Notes: generated from the sequence alone by a model not told the origin. A DNA stretch of 64,000 nucleotides from DASWYT01 sp965246875 (GCA_965246875.1 CBDFFU010000006.1:1-64000); one strand, 5' to 3'; counted from the first letter of the stretch, positions 33,702 through 43,375 are shown. Made by a program: numbers and translations.

Positions 33702-34601
33702 ATGCGTATGCTGCTTGTTGCTGCTTTGTTGTTTCTGCCACTCTCGGCCCTGTCATCTGCGATGGCACAGGACGTTGATGTGCGCAGCCTGTCGCAGCAA
33801 CTGGAGCAAATGCAACGCCAGATCAATCAAATGAATCGGACTGGTGCCACCGTCACCTCCGTTTCACCGAACAGCACGATGGGCAATAATAATGGCGATA
33901 GCGGTGCCAATGCTGGCTTGGTCGCCACCATGGATGCGCGCCTTAGCGCCTTAGAAGGCGAAATTCGCCGCATCAACGGCCGGCTGGACGAACAGGACTA
34001 TGCCGCCACGCAAATGAAAACACAATTCGATCTGTTCAAAAGCGATCTCGAAGTCCGCCTGAGCGAGATCAGTGGCCAAAAACCGGCGGGGACCGCCGCA
34101 GTAACGCCGCCTGCTGCCAGCACAACGCCAGTCGCCAAAGCCGCCGCTGCCGAGGACACCGAAGCCGCCACGGCTGCCAGTGCTGATAAACCCACCGCCG
34201 CGTTGAATTTCGACAGCCCGGCGACCTTATATGACCAAGCCTTTCAGGCCTTGCGCGAACAGAACTATCCACAGGCCGAAACCGGTTTCAACGAATTTCT
34301 CAAACGCTATCCCAAAGATCAATTGGCCGGCAATGCCAAATACTGGCTGGGCGAAACCTATTACGTGCGCGGTGATTACACCCACGCCGCCCGCGTCTTT
34401 GCCGAAGGCTATCAAACCTATCCCAACAGCAGCAAGGGCGCCGACAATCTGCTCAAGCTGGGCCTCAGCCTGTCACAGCTGAACAAAAAACAGGAAGCCT
34501 GCGTGACGTTCTCGCAATTGGAAAAAGACTACAAAAACGCCGCCGCCGTCATCAAACAACGCGCCGCGACGGAGAAGCAGAAATTGAACTGTGCGGTTTA
34601 A
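33702..34601 (+). CDS. cpoB: Cell division coordinator CpoB (YbgF)
   Basis: 299 residues from ATG 33702 with AAGGA upstream. A signal peptide (LLVAALLFLPLSALSSAMAQ), a coiled coil (LSQQLEQMQRQINQMNR), an Ala/Thr-rich linker and a TPR domain (LYDQAFQALREQNYPQAETGF, YWLGETYYVRGDY, KLGLSLSQLNKKQEAC) match CpoB, which ties Tol-Pal constriction to peptidoglycan synthesis in the periplasm. Confidence 0.93.
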   Translation: MRMLLVAALLFLPLSALSSAMAQDVDVRSLSQQLEQMQRQINQMNRTGATVTSVSPNSTMGNNNGDSGANAGLVATMDARLSALEGEIRRINGRLDEQDYAATQMKTQFDLFKSDLEVRLSEISGQKPAGTAAVTPPAASTTPVAKAAAAEDTEAATAASADKPTAALNFDSPATLYDQAFQALREQNYPQAETGFNEFLKRYPKDQLAGNAKYWLGETYYVRGDYTHAARVFAEGYQTYPNSSKGADNLLKLGLSLSQLNKKQEACVTFSQLEKDYKNAAAVIKQRAATEKQKLNCAV

Positions 34602-34640
34602 TTCAGAGGTCAGAAGTCAGAAGTTAGAATTGCTCTCATT

Positions 34641-34688
34641 CGTCATCCCGGACAGCGAATAACGTGAGCGTGATCCGGGATCTTCTCT
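34641..34688. repeat. Dispersed palindromic repeat, copy A (short form)
   Basis: CGTCATCCCGGAC ... TGATCCGGGATC, with an 8-bp stem ATCCCGGA (34645-34652) / TCCGGGAT (34674-34681). It shares its GTCATCCC-arm with elements at 49437-49550 and 60896-60995. A run of AGGTCAGAAGTCAGAAGTTAG precedes it at about 34607. Confidence 0.75.
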
Positions 34689-34732
34689 TAAAACACATTG
34701 CTATTTTCACATATATGGAGCGGAAATCTTGA

Positions 34733-35722
34733 ATGTCGCATTTCATGCTCCTTCAGGATGACGCAGTGTTAAAAACACTCCGAACGCCGACTTTGTCTCT
34801 CTGCATCGCCGTTTCCGGGGGGGCAGACAGCATGGCGTTGCTGCACATGCTGGTCCTGCAAAAACGGCCTGACCAGATGCTGGTTGCCTTGACCGTCGAT
34901 CATGGTTTACGGCCCGACAGTAAAACAGAAACGAATAACGTCGCGCGTTATTGCGCTTCGCTCAATATCGACCATCACATTTTAATCTGGCACGACACCA
35001 AACCCACAACCGCTATTCAGAATACGGCCCGCACCGCGCGGCGGCGATTATTGATCGCGAAATGCAAAGACCTCGATGTTGCCGATCTGTATCTGGCACA
35101 TCAGGCCGACGATCAGGCGGAAACGCTGTTGCAACGTCTCGCGCGCGGGGCAGGGCCAAATGGGTTGGCGGGAATCCAGCCGGTGACAACACAAGAAGGC
35201 ATCACGATCCATCGCCCGTTGCTCAACACACGCCGCGCCGCGTTGCGCGACTACTGTGTCCAACATCATATCCCGTTTCACGACGATCCATCAAACACCG
35301 ATACACGCTTTGAACGCGTCCGCTGGCGGCAGACGATTGTGCAGATTGAACAAACAGAACCGAATTTTGTGATGGGCCTGTTGCGCAGCCAAAAACGTTT
35401 GGCGGCGGCGGCGGATATGATTACGCAACAGGCAGCAGAATTTATCGTGGCTCATGGCCAACGCGACGCCGGTTACATAATTCTGCCGCATGACGCGCTC
35501 CGCACGACACCGCACATCGTCATCGTCGAAATCTTGCGTCAGCTGATGACAACTGGTAAAGCATACAAAGTGAACTTGGAACGGCTGGAAGATTGGGTGG
35601 CCCAGGCCTTTCCGGTGCCTGACAAACCCGTTGCCGAAACCGCAGTCACGCTCGGCGGCTGGTGGCTGCAGCTTAAAAAAAATTATCTGCTGTTGTGTCG
35701 GGCCCCTAAACAGCAAAGCTAG
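34733..35722 (+). CDS. tilS: tRNA(Ile)-lysidine synthase
   Basis: 329 residues. PP-loop VSGGADSMALLHML near residue 28, and HQADDQAETLLQRLARGAGP, then GLAGIQPV, define TilS, which makes lysidine at C34 so that tRNA-Ile(CAU) reads AUA. The C-terminal tRNA-binding region is short. Order cpoB-tilS-(unknown)-ftsH is the alphaproteobacterial one. The 3' end overlaps the gene on the other strand by 17 bp. Confidence 0.95.
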   Translation: MSHFMLLQDDAVLKTLRTPTLSLCIAVSGGADSMALLHMLVLQKRPDQMLVALTVDHGLRPDSKTETNNVARYCASLNIDHHILIWHDTKPTTAIQNTARTARRRLLIAKCKDLDVADLYLAHQADDQAETLLQRLARGAGPNGLAGIQPVTTQEGITIHRPLLNTRRAALRDYCVQHHIPFHDDPSNTDTRFERVRWRQTIVQIEQTEPNFVMGLLRSQKRLAAAADMITQQAAEFIVAHGQRDAGYIILPHDALRTTPHIVIVEILRQLMTTGKAYKVNLERLEDWVAQAFPVPDKPVAETAVTLGGWWLQLKKNYLLLCRAPKQQS

Positions 35723-36182
35723 GATGATTAGCCAGCATCGCATCATCGGGGTCTTCAGATGTCGGTCGGAAATTGCTGAAGTATAAAGGTGCCGTATCCG
35801 TGCGCACAGGCAATGGCGTATCTGTAATAGACGATCCATTGGCTGACAACATGGTCAGCGCTTCGCGTTCAACTGGCATATAACCCATGCCATCGGCTAA
35901 CCGGACATAGTATTCTGCATCGACAAGGTTTTTAAATGACCCTGCCGCTGCTAACCCTTTTTCATTGATGGGAAAGCCGTACGCTTTGCGGCGTGCGTTC
36001 CCATCAAAGCAATCAATATCCAAAAGATTCTCCTGCAAAATAAAAAGAAGCTGCGGATTATGCCGCGATAAATTAAAGGATTCAGAACACAAAGACCAAT
36101 GTGCCATGACCAAGATGTCAGGCTGAATCGCCGAAAGTTTTGGTTCGATACGGTCGAACAGCGTTTGGTTATATTTATGCAT
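35706..36182 (-). CDS. Protein of unknown function between tilS and ftsH
   Basis: 158 residues, no signal or membrane helix, no recognised motif. The middle (NLVDAEYYVRLADGMGYMPVEREAL) is helical; the end is disordered. It interrupts the usual tilS-ftsH adjacency and points the other way, overlapping tilS by 17 bp. Real coding is likely given length, but the function is unknown. Confidence 0.55.
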   Translation of the reverse strand: MHKYNQTLFDRIEPKLSAIQPDILVMAHWSLCSESFNLSRHNPQLLFILQENLLDIDCFDGNARRKAYGFPINEKGLAAAGSFKNLVDAEYYVRLADGMGYMPVEREALTMLSANGSSITDTPLPVRTDTAPLYFSNFRPTSEDPDDAMLANHPSFAV

Positions 36183-36329
36183 GATAAAGCCTCACGGTTT
36201 CGGATATCTGATAAGATGGACAACAGAATTTTGTATGTCAATATGTATTATGCAAGCTAACTTTCGTGCTGCTTTCTCTCGCCTTCTGCTCTAAACACCG
36301 TATATTAGATCAAAAGGGAGCCTCTTATT

Positions 36330-38234
36330 ATGAATCCACTCTGGCGCAATATTATTCTTTGGGTCGCGATCGCGTTGCTGATCGGCGGTGTCTATCAAAT
36401 GATGTCACCGAATGCCGGCACTGGCGGATCAACCGTGCCCTACAGCGAATTTTTTAATCAGGCCCAGCAAGGCAACGTCAGCAAAGCCGTACTGCAAGGT
36501 GACTTGATCAGCGGCACCTATAAAGACGGCAAAACCTATCGCACCTTAAAACCTGCTGATAGCACGATCACCGATGAACTGATCAAAAGTGGCAGTACAG
36601 TGGATGTAAAACCGCTCGATAGCGGCATGTCCGGCATTGTCGGCTTGTTGCTCTCCTGGTTCCCAATGCTGTTATTGGTGGGAGTGTGGATTTTCTTCAT
36701 GCGTCAGATGCAGGGCAAAAACGGCGGTGGGGCCATGGGCTTTGGCCGCTCACGCGCCAAATTGCTGACCGAAAAAACCAATAAAATCATGTTTTCCGAC
36801 GTCGCTGGTGTTGAAGAGGCCAAAGATGAATTGCAGGAAATCGTCGAATTTTTGAAAGACCCACAGAAATTCCAAAAACTGGGCGGTAAAATTCCCAAAG
36901 GTGCGTTGCTGGTTGGCCCACCGGGAACCGGGAAAACCTTGATTGCGCGCGCTGTGGCCGGTGAGGCCGGGGTGCCGTTCTTTACCATTTCAGGTTCTGA
37001 CTTTGTTGAAATGTTTGTGGGTGTCGGTGCATCCCGTGTCCGCGACATGTTCGAACAGGGCAAAAAATCAGCGCCCTGCATTATCTTTATTGATGAGATT
37101 GACGCGGTCGGTCGCCATCGGGGTGCCGGCATGGGTGGCGGGAACGATGAACGTGAGCAAACGCTCAACCAGTTATTGGTCGAGATGGACGGCTTTGAAT
37201 CATCTGAAGGCGTCATTTTGATTGCCGCCACGAACCGTCCTGATGTCTTGGATCCTGCCCTCTTGCGCCCCGGCCGTTTTGACCGTCAGGTGGTGGTGCC
37301 AAACCCGGATATCACCGGCCGTGAAAAAATCCTGCAAGTTCACATGAAAAAGGTCCCGTTGGATCATGATGTCGAGCCACGCACCTTGGCGCGTGGTACA
37401 CCGGGTTTCTCCGGGGCGGATCTGGCGAACCTTGTCAACGAAGCGGCGTTGTTGGCGGCGCGTAAAGGCAAAAAAACCGTCGATATGCTGTGTTTTGAAC
37501 AGGCGAAAGACAAAGTCATGATGGGTGCGGAACGTCGTTCTCTGGTCATGTCAGACGAGGAGAAAAAACTCACTGCGTATCACGAGGCTGGTCACGCTGT
37601 GATTGCGTTGCATGAGGAACATTCCGACCCGATCCATAAAGCCACCATCATTCCGCGCGGTCGCGCCTTGGGTATGGTCATGCGCTTGCCGGAAGGGGAT
37701 CGGGTCTCCTTGTCACGCGCGAAACTGCATGCCGATCTTGCCGTGGCCATGGGTGGCCGTGTCGCCGAGGAAATGATCTTTGGCTATGACAAAGTGACAA
37801 CCGGCGCCTCCAGCGATATCCAGATGGCTACCAACATGGCGCAACGGATGGTGACAGAATGGGGCATGTCCGACCGTCTGGGCACGATCCGTTACAATTC
37901 CCATGATAACGAACCGACGTTTTTAGGCGGCCCGGGATCCAGTGGCAAAAATATGTCGGATCACACAGCCCAGATGGTGGACGAAGAAATTCGCAAGATT
38001 GTGGATGTGGCATACTTACGCGCGCAAACGTTACTCAGCACCTATAAAGATCAGTTGGAAAACCTGGCGCAAGCCTTGCTGGAATACGAAACGCTGAGCG
38101 GTGACGACATTAAAACCCTGCTGCTCGATGGCGGCACGCTGAACCGGCCGGATGAAACCAATCCAAAGGTTCAAGCGGCCAAGCCAAAACCGGCAAGTGC
38201 CATGCCCAAGAAAAAAGCAGTTGCTGCGGAATAA
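36330..38234 (+). CDS. ftsH: ATP-dependent zinc metalloprotease FtsH
   Basis: 634 residues. Two membrane helices (about 6-24 and 102-124) hold the N-terminal domain in the inner membrane. The AAA module has Walker A GPPGTGKT (about 194), Walker B (IIFIDEIDAVG) and the second region of homology (TNRPDVLDPALLRPGRFDRQ). The zinc motif HEAGH is near residue 418. FtsH extracts and degrades membrane proteins and short-lived regulators. GGGAG precedes ATG 36330. Confidence 0.98.
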   Translation: MNPLWRNIILWVAIALLIGGVYQMMSPNAGTGGSTVPYSEFFNQAQQGNVSKAVLQGDLISGTYKDGKTYRTLKPADSTITDELIKSGSTVDVKPLDSGMSGIVGLLLSWFPMLLLVGVWIFFMRQMQGKNGGGAMGFGRSRAKLLTEKTNKIMFSDVAGVEEAKDELQEIVEFLKDPQKFQKLGGKIPKGALLVGPPGTGKTLIARAVAGEAGVPFFTISGSDFVEMFVGVGASRVRDMFEQGKKSAPCIIFIDEIDAVGRHRGAGMGGGNDEREQTLNQLLVEMDGFESSEGVILIAATNRPDVLDPALLRPGRFDRQVVVPNPDITGREKILQVHMKKVPLDHDVEPRTLARGTPGFSGADLANLVNEAALLAARKGKKTVDMLCFEQAKDKVMMGAERRSLVMSDEEKKLTAYHEAGHAVIALHEEHSDPIHKATIIPRGRALGMVMRLPEGDRVSLSRAKLHADLAVAMGGRVAEEMIFGYDKVTTGASSDIQMATNMAQRMVTEWGMSDRLGTIRYNSHDNEPTFLGGPGSSGKNMSDHTAQMVDEEIRKIVDVAYLRAQTLLSTYKDQLENLAQALLEYETLSGDDIKTLLLDGGTLNRPDETNPKVQAAKPKPASAMPKKKAVAAE

Positions 38235-38261
38235 AAAAGCCCGGTTAAACCGGGCTTTTTT
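38233..38261. terminator. Bidirectional terminator between ftsH and divL
   Basis: AAAAAAGCCCGGT (38233-38245), TAA loop, ACCGGGCTTTTTT (38249-38261). It can end both converging transcripts, ftsH from the left and divL from the right. Confidence 0.92.
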
Positions 38262-38273
38262 ATTGAAATCTAT

Positions 38274-40652
38274 TTATTTCTCAATCCCAACCACCGGCTT
38301 CACCGGCAGCAAGCATGTCACCGTGGTACCTTGATTTTCAATCGACTGCAATGAGACAGTGCCGCCATGCAACTCGACGATTGATTTGACGAGGGAGAGG
38401 CCAAGTCCGGCGCCGCCTTGGCGCTGGTTCTGGCGGACCTGGACGAATGGGCTGAAAATCTTGGCCTGGTCATCAGCGGAAATGCCGATGCCATTATCTT
38501 CAATACTGAGCGCAATCATCGGTACGGTGTCGGCACCCGCTTTCATCTTTTCGGCGCGGATGGTGATTGTGCCTTTTTCCGGTGTGAATTTGATGGCGTT
38601 GTTGATCAGGTTCAGCAAGACCTGTTTCAAGCGGCGCTCATCGGCATTGATCTGGCCGATTGTTTTCGGGCAATCCATCTTGACGGTGATATTCTGTTTG
38701 CGGCCCCATTCCTGGGTCAGGTCAAACATCGTCTTGACCATGGCATGCACATCCAGTGGCCGGATCTGTAACGCCAGCTGACCGGCATCAATCGTCGACA
38801 GATCGAGAATATCGTTAATCAACCCGATCAATTTTGTGCCGGCCTCGATCATGCCTTGCGCATATTCCATCTGCCGTTCGTTGAGCGACCCGAAATATTC
38901 TTTTTCCAACACTTCGGCAAAACCCATCATGGCATTGAGCGGTGTGCGCAACTGGTAGGAGACGTTGGCCAGAAAATCGACCTTCAAACGCTCGGCTTGT
39001 TCCAATGCGGCGTTTTTTTCGCGCAACGCGCGTTCGACGCGCAAACTGTCGGTGATATCATTAAACCGGTTGAGAATGCCGCCATCGGGCAAGGCGACTG
39101 TTGCGTATTCGATGACGCGTCCGTCACTCAGATCCATGCGGCCCGATTGCTCCTGCCGGGTCAGCGCGAAATGGCGCAATTGTTCTTTTTGCTCATTCCA
39201 TTCATTCGGGTCAAACAGGGATTTTTTCTGATCCAGCAACGTCATGATATGCGGCGTTGCATCCAGATCGCTGGCTGCAAAGCCCCACAATTGTGCATAG
39301 GCCGGGTTGAATAATTGCAACCGGCCCGAACTGTTCCACACGGCCAGGCCTTCAGCCAGATTATCCAATGTTGCGCGCTGCACTTCGATCAAGGTGTTAT
39401 ACGATGACTCCAACTCCATATGGCTGGTGACGTCTTCAAACGTCATGAACAACCCGCCCAACGGATGCGGCACGACCAGCATGCGGATGGCGGTATCGTC
39501 CGGCAAATGCATCATCTCTTCATGCGGGCGAATAAGCGATGTGAAACGCTCCAGCCACTGGCGTTTGTAGATCTTGAAATCGGCCTGTTCCGGCAAGCGG
39601 CGTTTCTGCCGCAACACTTCCATCATGTCACCCAGCGGCGGACGGCTGTCCAGCCAGAATTCATCCAGCTTGAACAAATCCTTGAACGCGTCGTTGTAAA
39701 ACGTAATCTCCATCTTTGGATTGAAAATGGCGATGCCGGTGTTGAGTGCACGCAAGAGTTCCTGGGTTGATGCGCGGAACCGTTTCATTTCCGACTGCAT
39801 CTCTTCCAGGCTGGTGACATCGGTCGCGTAACCCAATGTCATATCGGTGTCGTGCAGATAACTTTCCTGCAGTTCCAGCAACCGGCGCTCGCCGTCAATG
39901 ATGACATGCTGGCGGTCGCTTTGCGTGTCCTGTTCAGTGCGCGCACGCGCGGCGAGTGAGCGCGCCATCGCGGCCTTTTGACCCAGTAATTCACGCTGTT
40001 CGATCAGCACGATGCCCATATCGGTATCGAGCATCCGCGCATAAGTCTGGTTACACCAGACAATCTGCCCATCACGGTCACGCTGCCAGATCGGCAAATT
40101 CAACTGATTGAGAATGGTCTGGCGTTGGGCAATGGATTCTTCCATGCCAGTTAGACGATCTTCCAGCCCCTGATAATTTTTAACTTGCAACGACTGGTCA
40201 TGCAACCAGACCAGCAGATAGGGCGCAGCCTCCGTATTGCCCGGCCCCGATTGAAAATCAGCGTGCAGAATATAATGACGCGGAATGGTAGTTTCGATGG
40301 TATCGGTGGCCGGTTGGCCGCGCAAACGCAGGCTGAAGGGTTGCGCCTTGTCCCGCAAGCTGTTCAGTGTGAGGGCATCATCCGGTATAAATAACGCTAA
40401 AAAATCGCTCCATGTCGGCATGGGCTGTTTGAAATAACTGCGCAAATCGGGATGCGCAGAAATCAGCGCGTCGCCCTGCCACACCGCAAAGGGCAAAGGA
40501 GCGGTTTGCAACAAGTGATGCAACCGCGCGCGGTCGTTCTGCAGGTTTTTCCACTGCTGCCCCGCTGGCCAGCAATAGCTGCGCAAAAACCGCCGCACTT
40601 TCGGCCAGACCGCAGTCGTGTGATGGGGAGCATTGAGCCAGAGATCCGTCAT
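38274..40652 (-). CDS. divL: DivL-type PAS kinase with Tyr in place of the phospho-acceptor His
   Basis: 792 residues with several PAS domains (about 180-290, 290-415, 425-535), a HisKA domain and a HATPase_c domain (N box NLINNAIKFTPEKG, DNGIGIS, GLGLSLVKS). The acceptor motif reads VDFLANVSYQLRTPLNAM: Tyr566 replaces the usual His. That substitution is known from Caulobacter DivL (Tyr550), which acts as a pseudokinase adaptor that steers CckA and the CtrA cell-cycle circuit. The neighbour ahcY supports orthology. CckA, DivK and CtrA are not in this window. No clear ribosome site is seen before ATG 40652. Confidence 0.85.
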   Translation of the reverse strand: MTDLWLNAPHHTTAVWPKVRRFLRSYCWPAGQQWKNLQNDRARLHHLLQTAPLPFAVWQGDALISAHPDLRSYFKQPMPTWSDFLALFIPDDALTLNSLRDKAQPFSLRLRGQPATDTIETTIPRHYILHADFQSGPGNTEAAPYLLVWLHDQSLQVKNYQGLEDRLTGMEESIAQRQTILNQLNLPIWQRDRDGQIVWCNQTYARMLDTDMGIVLIEQRELLGQKAAMARSLAARARTEQDTQSDRQHVIIDGERRLLELQESYLHDTDMTLGYATDVTSLEEMQSEMKRFRASTQELLRALNTGIAIFNPKMEITFYNDAFKDLFKLDEFWLDSRPPLGDMMEVLRQKRRLPEQADFKIYKRQWLERFTSLIRPHEEMMHLPDDTAIRMLVVPHPLGGLFMTFEDVTSHMELESSYNTLIEVQRATLDNLAEGLAVWNSSGRLQLFNPAYAQLWGFAASDLDATPHIMTLLDQKKSLFDPNEWNEQKEQLRHFALTRQEQSGRMDLSDGRVIEYATVALPDGGILNRFNDITDSLRVERALREKNAALEQAERLKVDFLANVSYQLRTPLNAMMGFAEVLEKEYFGSLNERQMEYAQGMIEAGTKLIGLINDILDLSTIDAGQLALQIRPLDVHAMVKTMFDLTQEWGRKQNITVKMDCPKTIGQINADERRLKQVLLNLINNAIKFTPEKGTITIRAEKMKAGADTVPMIALSIEDNGIGISADDQAKIFSPFVQVRQNQRQGGAGLGLSLVKSIVELHGGTVSLQSIENQGTTVTCLLPVKPVVGIEK

Positions 40653-40699
40653 GTTCTAGTTGTGCCATAGAGACGGGATTTTGGAAAGGGAGGGTAATG

Positions 40700-40785
40700 G
40701 AGGTCGGAGGTCAAATATCAGAGGTCGGAATAAATTTGGTTTTTTCACCATAGAAAAACCGATCTCCGACCTCCGATATCTGATC
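40700..40785. repeat. Imperfect inverted repeat between divL and ahcY
   Basis: ATATCAGAGGTCGGA (40716-40730 region) pairs with TCCGACCTCCGATAT (about 40765-40779), one mismatch, and an inner stem GGTTTTT/AAAAACC lies between them. The GGTCGGA unit is also repeated directly at about 40703. It can serve as the ahcY terminator on the minus strand. Confidence 0.6.
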
Positions 40786-40790
40786 TTTGA

Positions 40791-42113
40791 TTAATACCGA
40801 TAGGCATCACTCTTATACGGACCTTCGGCAGGACAGCCGATGTAATCCGCTTGCTCTGGCGTCAGCGTCGTCAATTTGACGCCGAGTTTATCGAGGTGCA
40901 AGTGCGCGACTTTTTCGTCCAGTGATTTTGGCAGCACGTAAACATCGTTTTTGTAATTTTTGTGGTTCTGCCACAATTCGATTTGGGCGATGGTCTGGTT
41001 GGTAAATGATGCGGACATCACAAAACTTGGGTGGCCCGTTGCACAGCCTAAATTCACCAGACGTCCCTCGGCCAGCAAAATAATCCGCTTGCCGTCGGCA
41101 AACTCAACTTCATCGACTTGCGGTTTGACGTTGTGCCATGGTAAGGCGCGGAGTGGCTCGACCTGAATTTCATTGTCGAAATGGCCGATGTTGCACACGA
41201 TGGCGCGGTCTTTCATAGCGGCCATGTGTTTAAATGTAATAATATCGCGGTTGCCGGTGGCCGTCACAAAAATATCGGCGCGCGTCACGGCATCATCCAG
41301 AATGACAACTTCATAACCCTCCATGGCGGCTTGCAAGGCGCAGATCGGGTCGATCTCGGTGACCAACACGCGCGCACCGGCATGACGCAAACTGTCAGCC
41401 GACCCTTTGCCCACATCGCCAAAGCCGCAGACAATCGCCACCTTGCCGGCCATCATGACGTCGGTCGCGCGGCGGATGCCATCCACTAGGCTTTCACGGC
41501 AACCGTATTTATTGTCGAATTTCGATTTAGTCACACTGTCATTGACGTTGATGGCGGGAAAAGGCAACTGGCCCTGTTTCGCTAATTCCACCAGGCGATG
41601 CACACCGGTCGTCGTTTCTTCCGACACGCCTTTGATGTCCTTTACCAGCTGCGGATATTTTTCACAGGCGTACAGCGTCATGTCCGCGCCGTCATCCAGC
41701 AGCAAATTCGGCGTCCAGCCGTTCGGCCCCTGCAAGGTGTTATCGATGCATTGCCAATACTCCGCTTCGGTCAAACCCTTCCAGGCAAACACCGGAATGC
41801 CAACGGCAGCAATCGCTGCTGCTGCTTGATCCTGCGTCGAGAAAATATTGCAGGATGACCAGCGGACTTCGGCACCCAAATAGACCAATGTTTCGATCAG
41901 GACCGCGGTTTGAATCGTCATGTGCAGGCAACCGGCAATGCGTGCGCCTTTCAGTGGTTGGGCCTTGCCATACTCTTTGCGTAACGCCATCAACCCCGGC
42001 ATTTCGGTTTCGGCGATCGCAATTTCCTTGCGGCCCCACTCGGCCAACGACATGTCTTTGACATTATAATCGTGCGACGACACGTTTTTGACGGCGGTGA
42101 TGGTGACGGACAT
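40791..42113 (-). CDS. ahcY: S-adenosylhomocysteinase
   Basis: 440 residues. The family features VKDMSLAEWGRKEI, the NAD-binding motif CGFGDVGKGSADSLR and the C-terminal GPYKSDAYRY are all present. It splits S-adenosylhomocysteine to adenosine and homocysteine and keeps methylation going. GGAGcctctc precedes ATG. It lies upstream of divL on the same strand. Confidence 0.98.
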   Translation of the reverse strand: MSVTITAVKNVSSHDYNVKDMSLAEWGRKEIAIAETEMPGLMALRKEYGKAQPLKGARIAGCLHMTIQTAVLIETLVYLGAEVRWSSCNIFSTQDQAAAAIAAVGIPVFAWKGLTEAEYWQCIDNTLQGPNGWTPNLLLDDGADMTLYACEKYPQLVKDIKGVSEETTTGVHRLVELAKQGQLPFPAINVNDSVTKSKFDNKYGCRESLVDGIRRATDVMMAGKVAIVCGFGDVGKGSADSLRHAGARVLVTEIDPICALQAAMEGYEVVILDDAVTRADIFVTATGNRDIITFKHMAAMKDRAIVCNIGHFDNEIQVEPLRALPWHNVKPQVDEVEFADGKRIILLAEGRLVNLGCATGHPSFVMSASFTNQTIAQIELWQNHKNYKNDVYVLPKSLDEKVAHLHLDKLGVKLTTLTPEQADYIGCPAEGPYKSDAYRY

Positions 42114-42171
42114 GAGAGGCTCCTATGAATGATGTCATCAGACTAAAGATCAGGTCTGGAAAAGCAAGGAT

Positions 42172-42618
42172 TTAAGGTGCTAGCGTAGAAGCCACTATGT
42201 CAGCAGCACTTTTCTGCTGACAGCGAAACATAAAACCATTTATTTGCTGCGTTTGATAAAAAAGAGGTTCTTTCACCCGAGGATCAACACAAATAAGAGC
42301 TTGTGCATCTGTAAACGGATATTTCTCTTTAGGAGATGTAACTTCAATATAATCAGCACGTAATGCACCATCTGTCAGCGGATCATTCAGTTTTATGAAT
42401 AGAATTTTCTCGCTTTTGTGGACGTTGATGGTTACGGTACCCAGCGCAGTACCATAGGCTGCAATTTTTTCAAAATCATGTTCATTTGCAGTACGGACAC
42501 ACAAATGACTGATCTTGGCAACAGGATAATGCCATTGCAATTCTTCTGCAGATTGTCTGAAATGTTCTTGACAGCTCAAATGAAAATCATCGGCCGAGGC
42601 GTATGGAAATGAACTCAT
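42172..42618 (-). CDS. Protein of unknown function, possibly YecM/glyoxalase-like
   Basis: 148 residues from ATG 42618 (GGAAG upstream). The segments HLCVRTANEHDFEKIAAYG, LFIKLNDPLTDGA and DYIEVTSPKEKYPF have the rhythm of the YecM family (a glyoxalase/VOC-like fold), but this is a weak visual match. No metal-site set is certain. It lies between ahcY and two other small unknown genes on the same strand. Confidence 0.6.
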   Translation of the reverse strand: MSSFPYASADDFHLSCQEHFRQSAEELQWHYPVAKISHLCVRTANEHDFEKIAAYGTALGTVTINVHKSEKILFIKLNDPLTDGALRADYIEVTSPKEKYPFTDAQALICVDPRVKEPLFYQTQQINGFMFRCQQKSAADIVASTLAP

Positions 42619-42724
42619 AGTGCTTCCTTTAAAAAACAAGCTTAGCCCATACAGTTTAGCGGAAAGGCCAAGCTGTTGAAAGACAAACATTGATTAAGGG
42701 ATTTTATGCGATGGCGATAGGGTA

Positions 42725-43012
42725 TTAACCAAGGTCCAGAGGCGGTTCATAACACCGGACCGGATAGTGGCTTTGAACAGCGGTTATAACCTGTTGTAGC
42801 AAATCGCTCATGTCATCCGCTTTAATCTCAAATTGCATCGCGTCAAATGTATTCACATGCACATTTTGCCCGGCTTCGGTAATCATGATCCAGGCATCCC
42901 CTTGCAGGCCAGATTGAATGTCAGAGAAGCGGCTTTTCAGATGCGCCACTAACGCATGATAAAATGTCTCATATGGCTCGGCATGGTCAATAATCGCAAA
43001 TGTTTTCTGCAT
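42725..43012 (-). CDS. Small protein of unknown function
   Basis: 95 residues, no recognised domain, mixed alpha/beta, with Cys near the end (VRCYEPPLD). It follows the 43039 gene by 26 bp on the same strand, so may be cotranscribed with it. No signal peptide. Confidence 0.5.
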   Translation of the reverse strand: MQKTFAIIDHAEPYETFYHALVAHLKSRFSDIQSGLQGDAWIMITEAGQNVHVNTFDAMQFEIKADDMSDLLQQVITAVQSHYPVRCYEPPLDLG

Positions 43013-43038
43013 GATTTTCTATCTTAGCCAGAAGGCCT

Positions 43039-43284
43039 TTAGGCCGCCAAGAGCCGGCAGGCGACATCAAGATCGCTCCAGCGTTGTTTGGCGGCAACAG
43101 CTGGATCCTGACGGCGCAAAATGGTGATAAAAGCGGCATACCGGCGCAGCAACTCGGTTCTTGGCAAACGTCCGACAAGGCATGACAGTTCCGACCATAA
43201 ATCTTCGCTGATTTTGAGCAGGCTGTCTTTGTTATCCAATAACGCATCCATGATGCGCATCATGTCCGTGACCGATCGTGTCAT
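43039..43284 (-). CDS. Small helical protein of unknown function
   Basis: 81 residues from ATG 43284 with GGAGC upstream. Predominantly helical (MRIMDALLDNKDSLLKISED, RYAAFITILRRQD). The first gene of a small minus-strand cluster after ptsI (91-bp gap). Function unknown. Confidence 0.6.
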   Translation of the reverse strand: MTRSVTDMMRIMDALLDNKDSLLKISEDLWSELSCLVGRLPRTELLRRYAAFITILRRQDPAVAAKQRWSDLDVACRLLAA

Positions 43285-43375
43285 GTCCAGGCTCCTTCCG
43301 GGGCGATGCGACCGCAATTCTTGCAGTCTTGTTCGGCTGCCTGATCCCAGTCTTTATCAGGTGCCTCTGGACAGA

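Noticed and set aside
40378..40668. Possible upstream frame extending divL
   Set aside because: The 96-codon frame has no PAS-like features and the DivL start at 40652 is adequate.
42114..42171. Possible SAH riboswitch before ahcY
   Set aside because: The leader is only a few dozen bases with no SAH-riboswitch core; the gene has a normal ribosome site.
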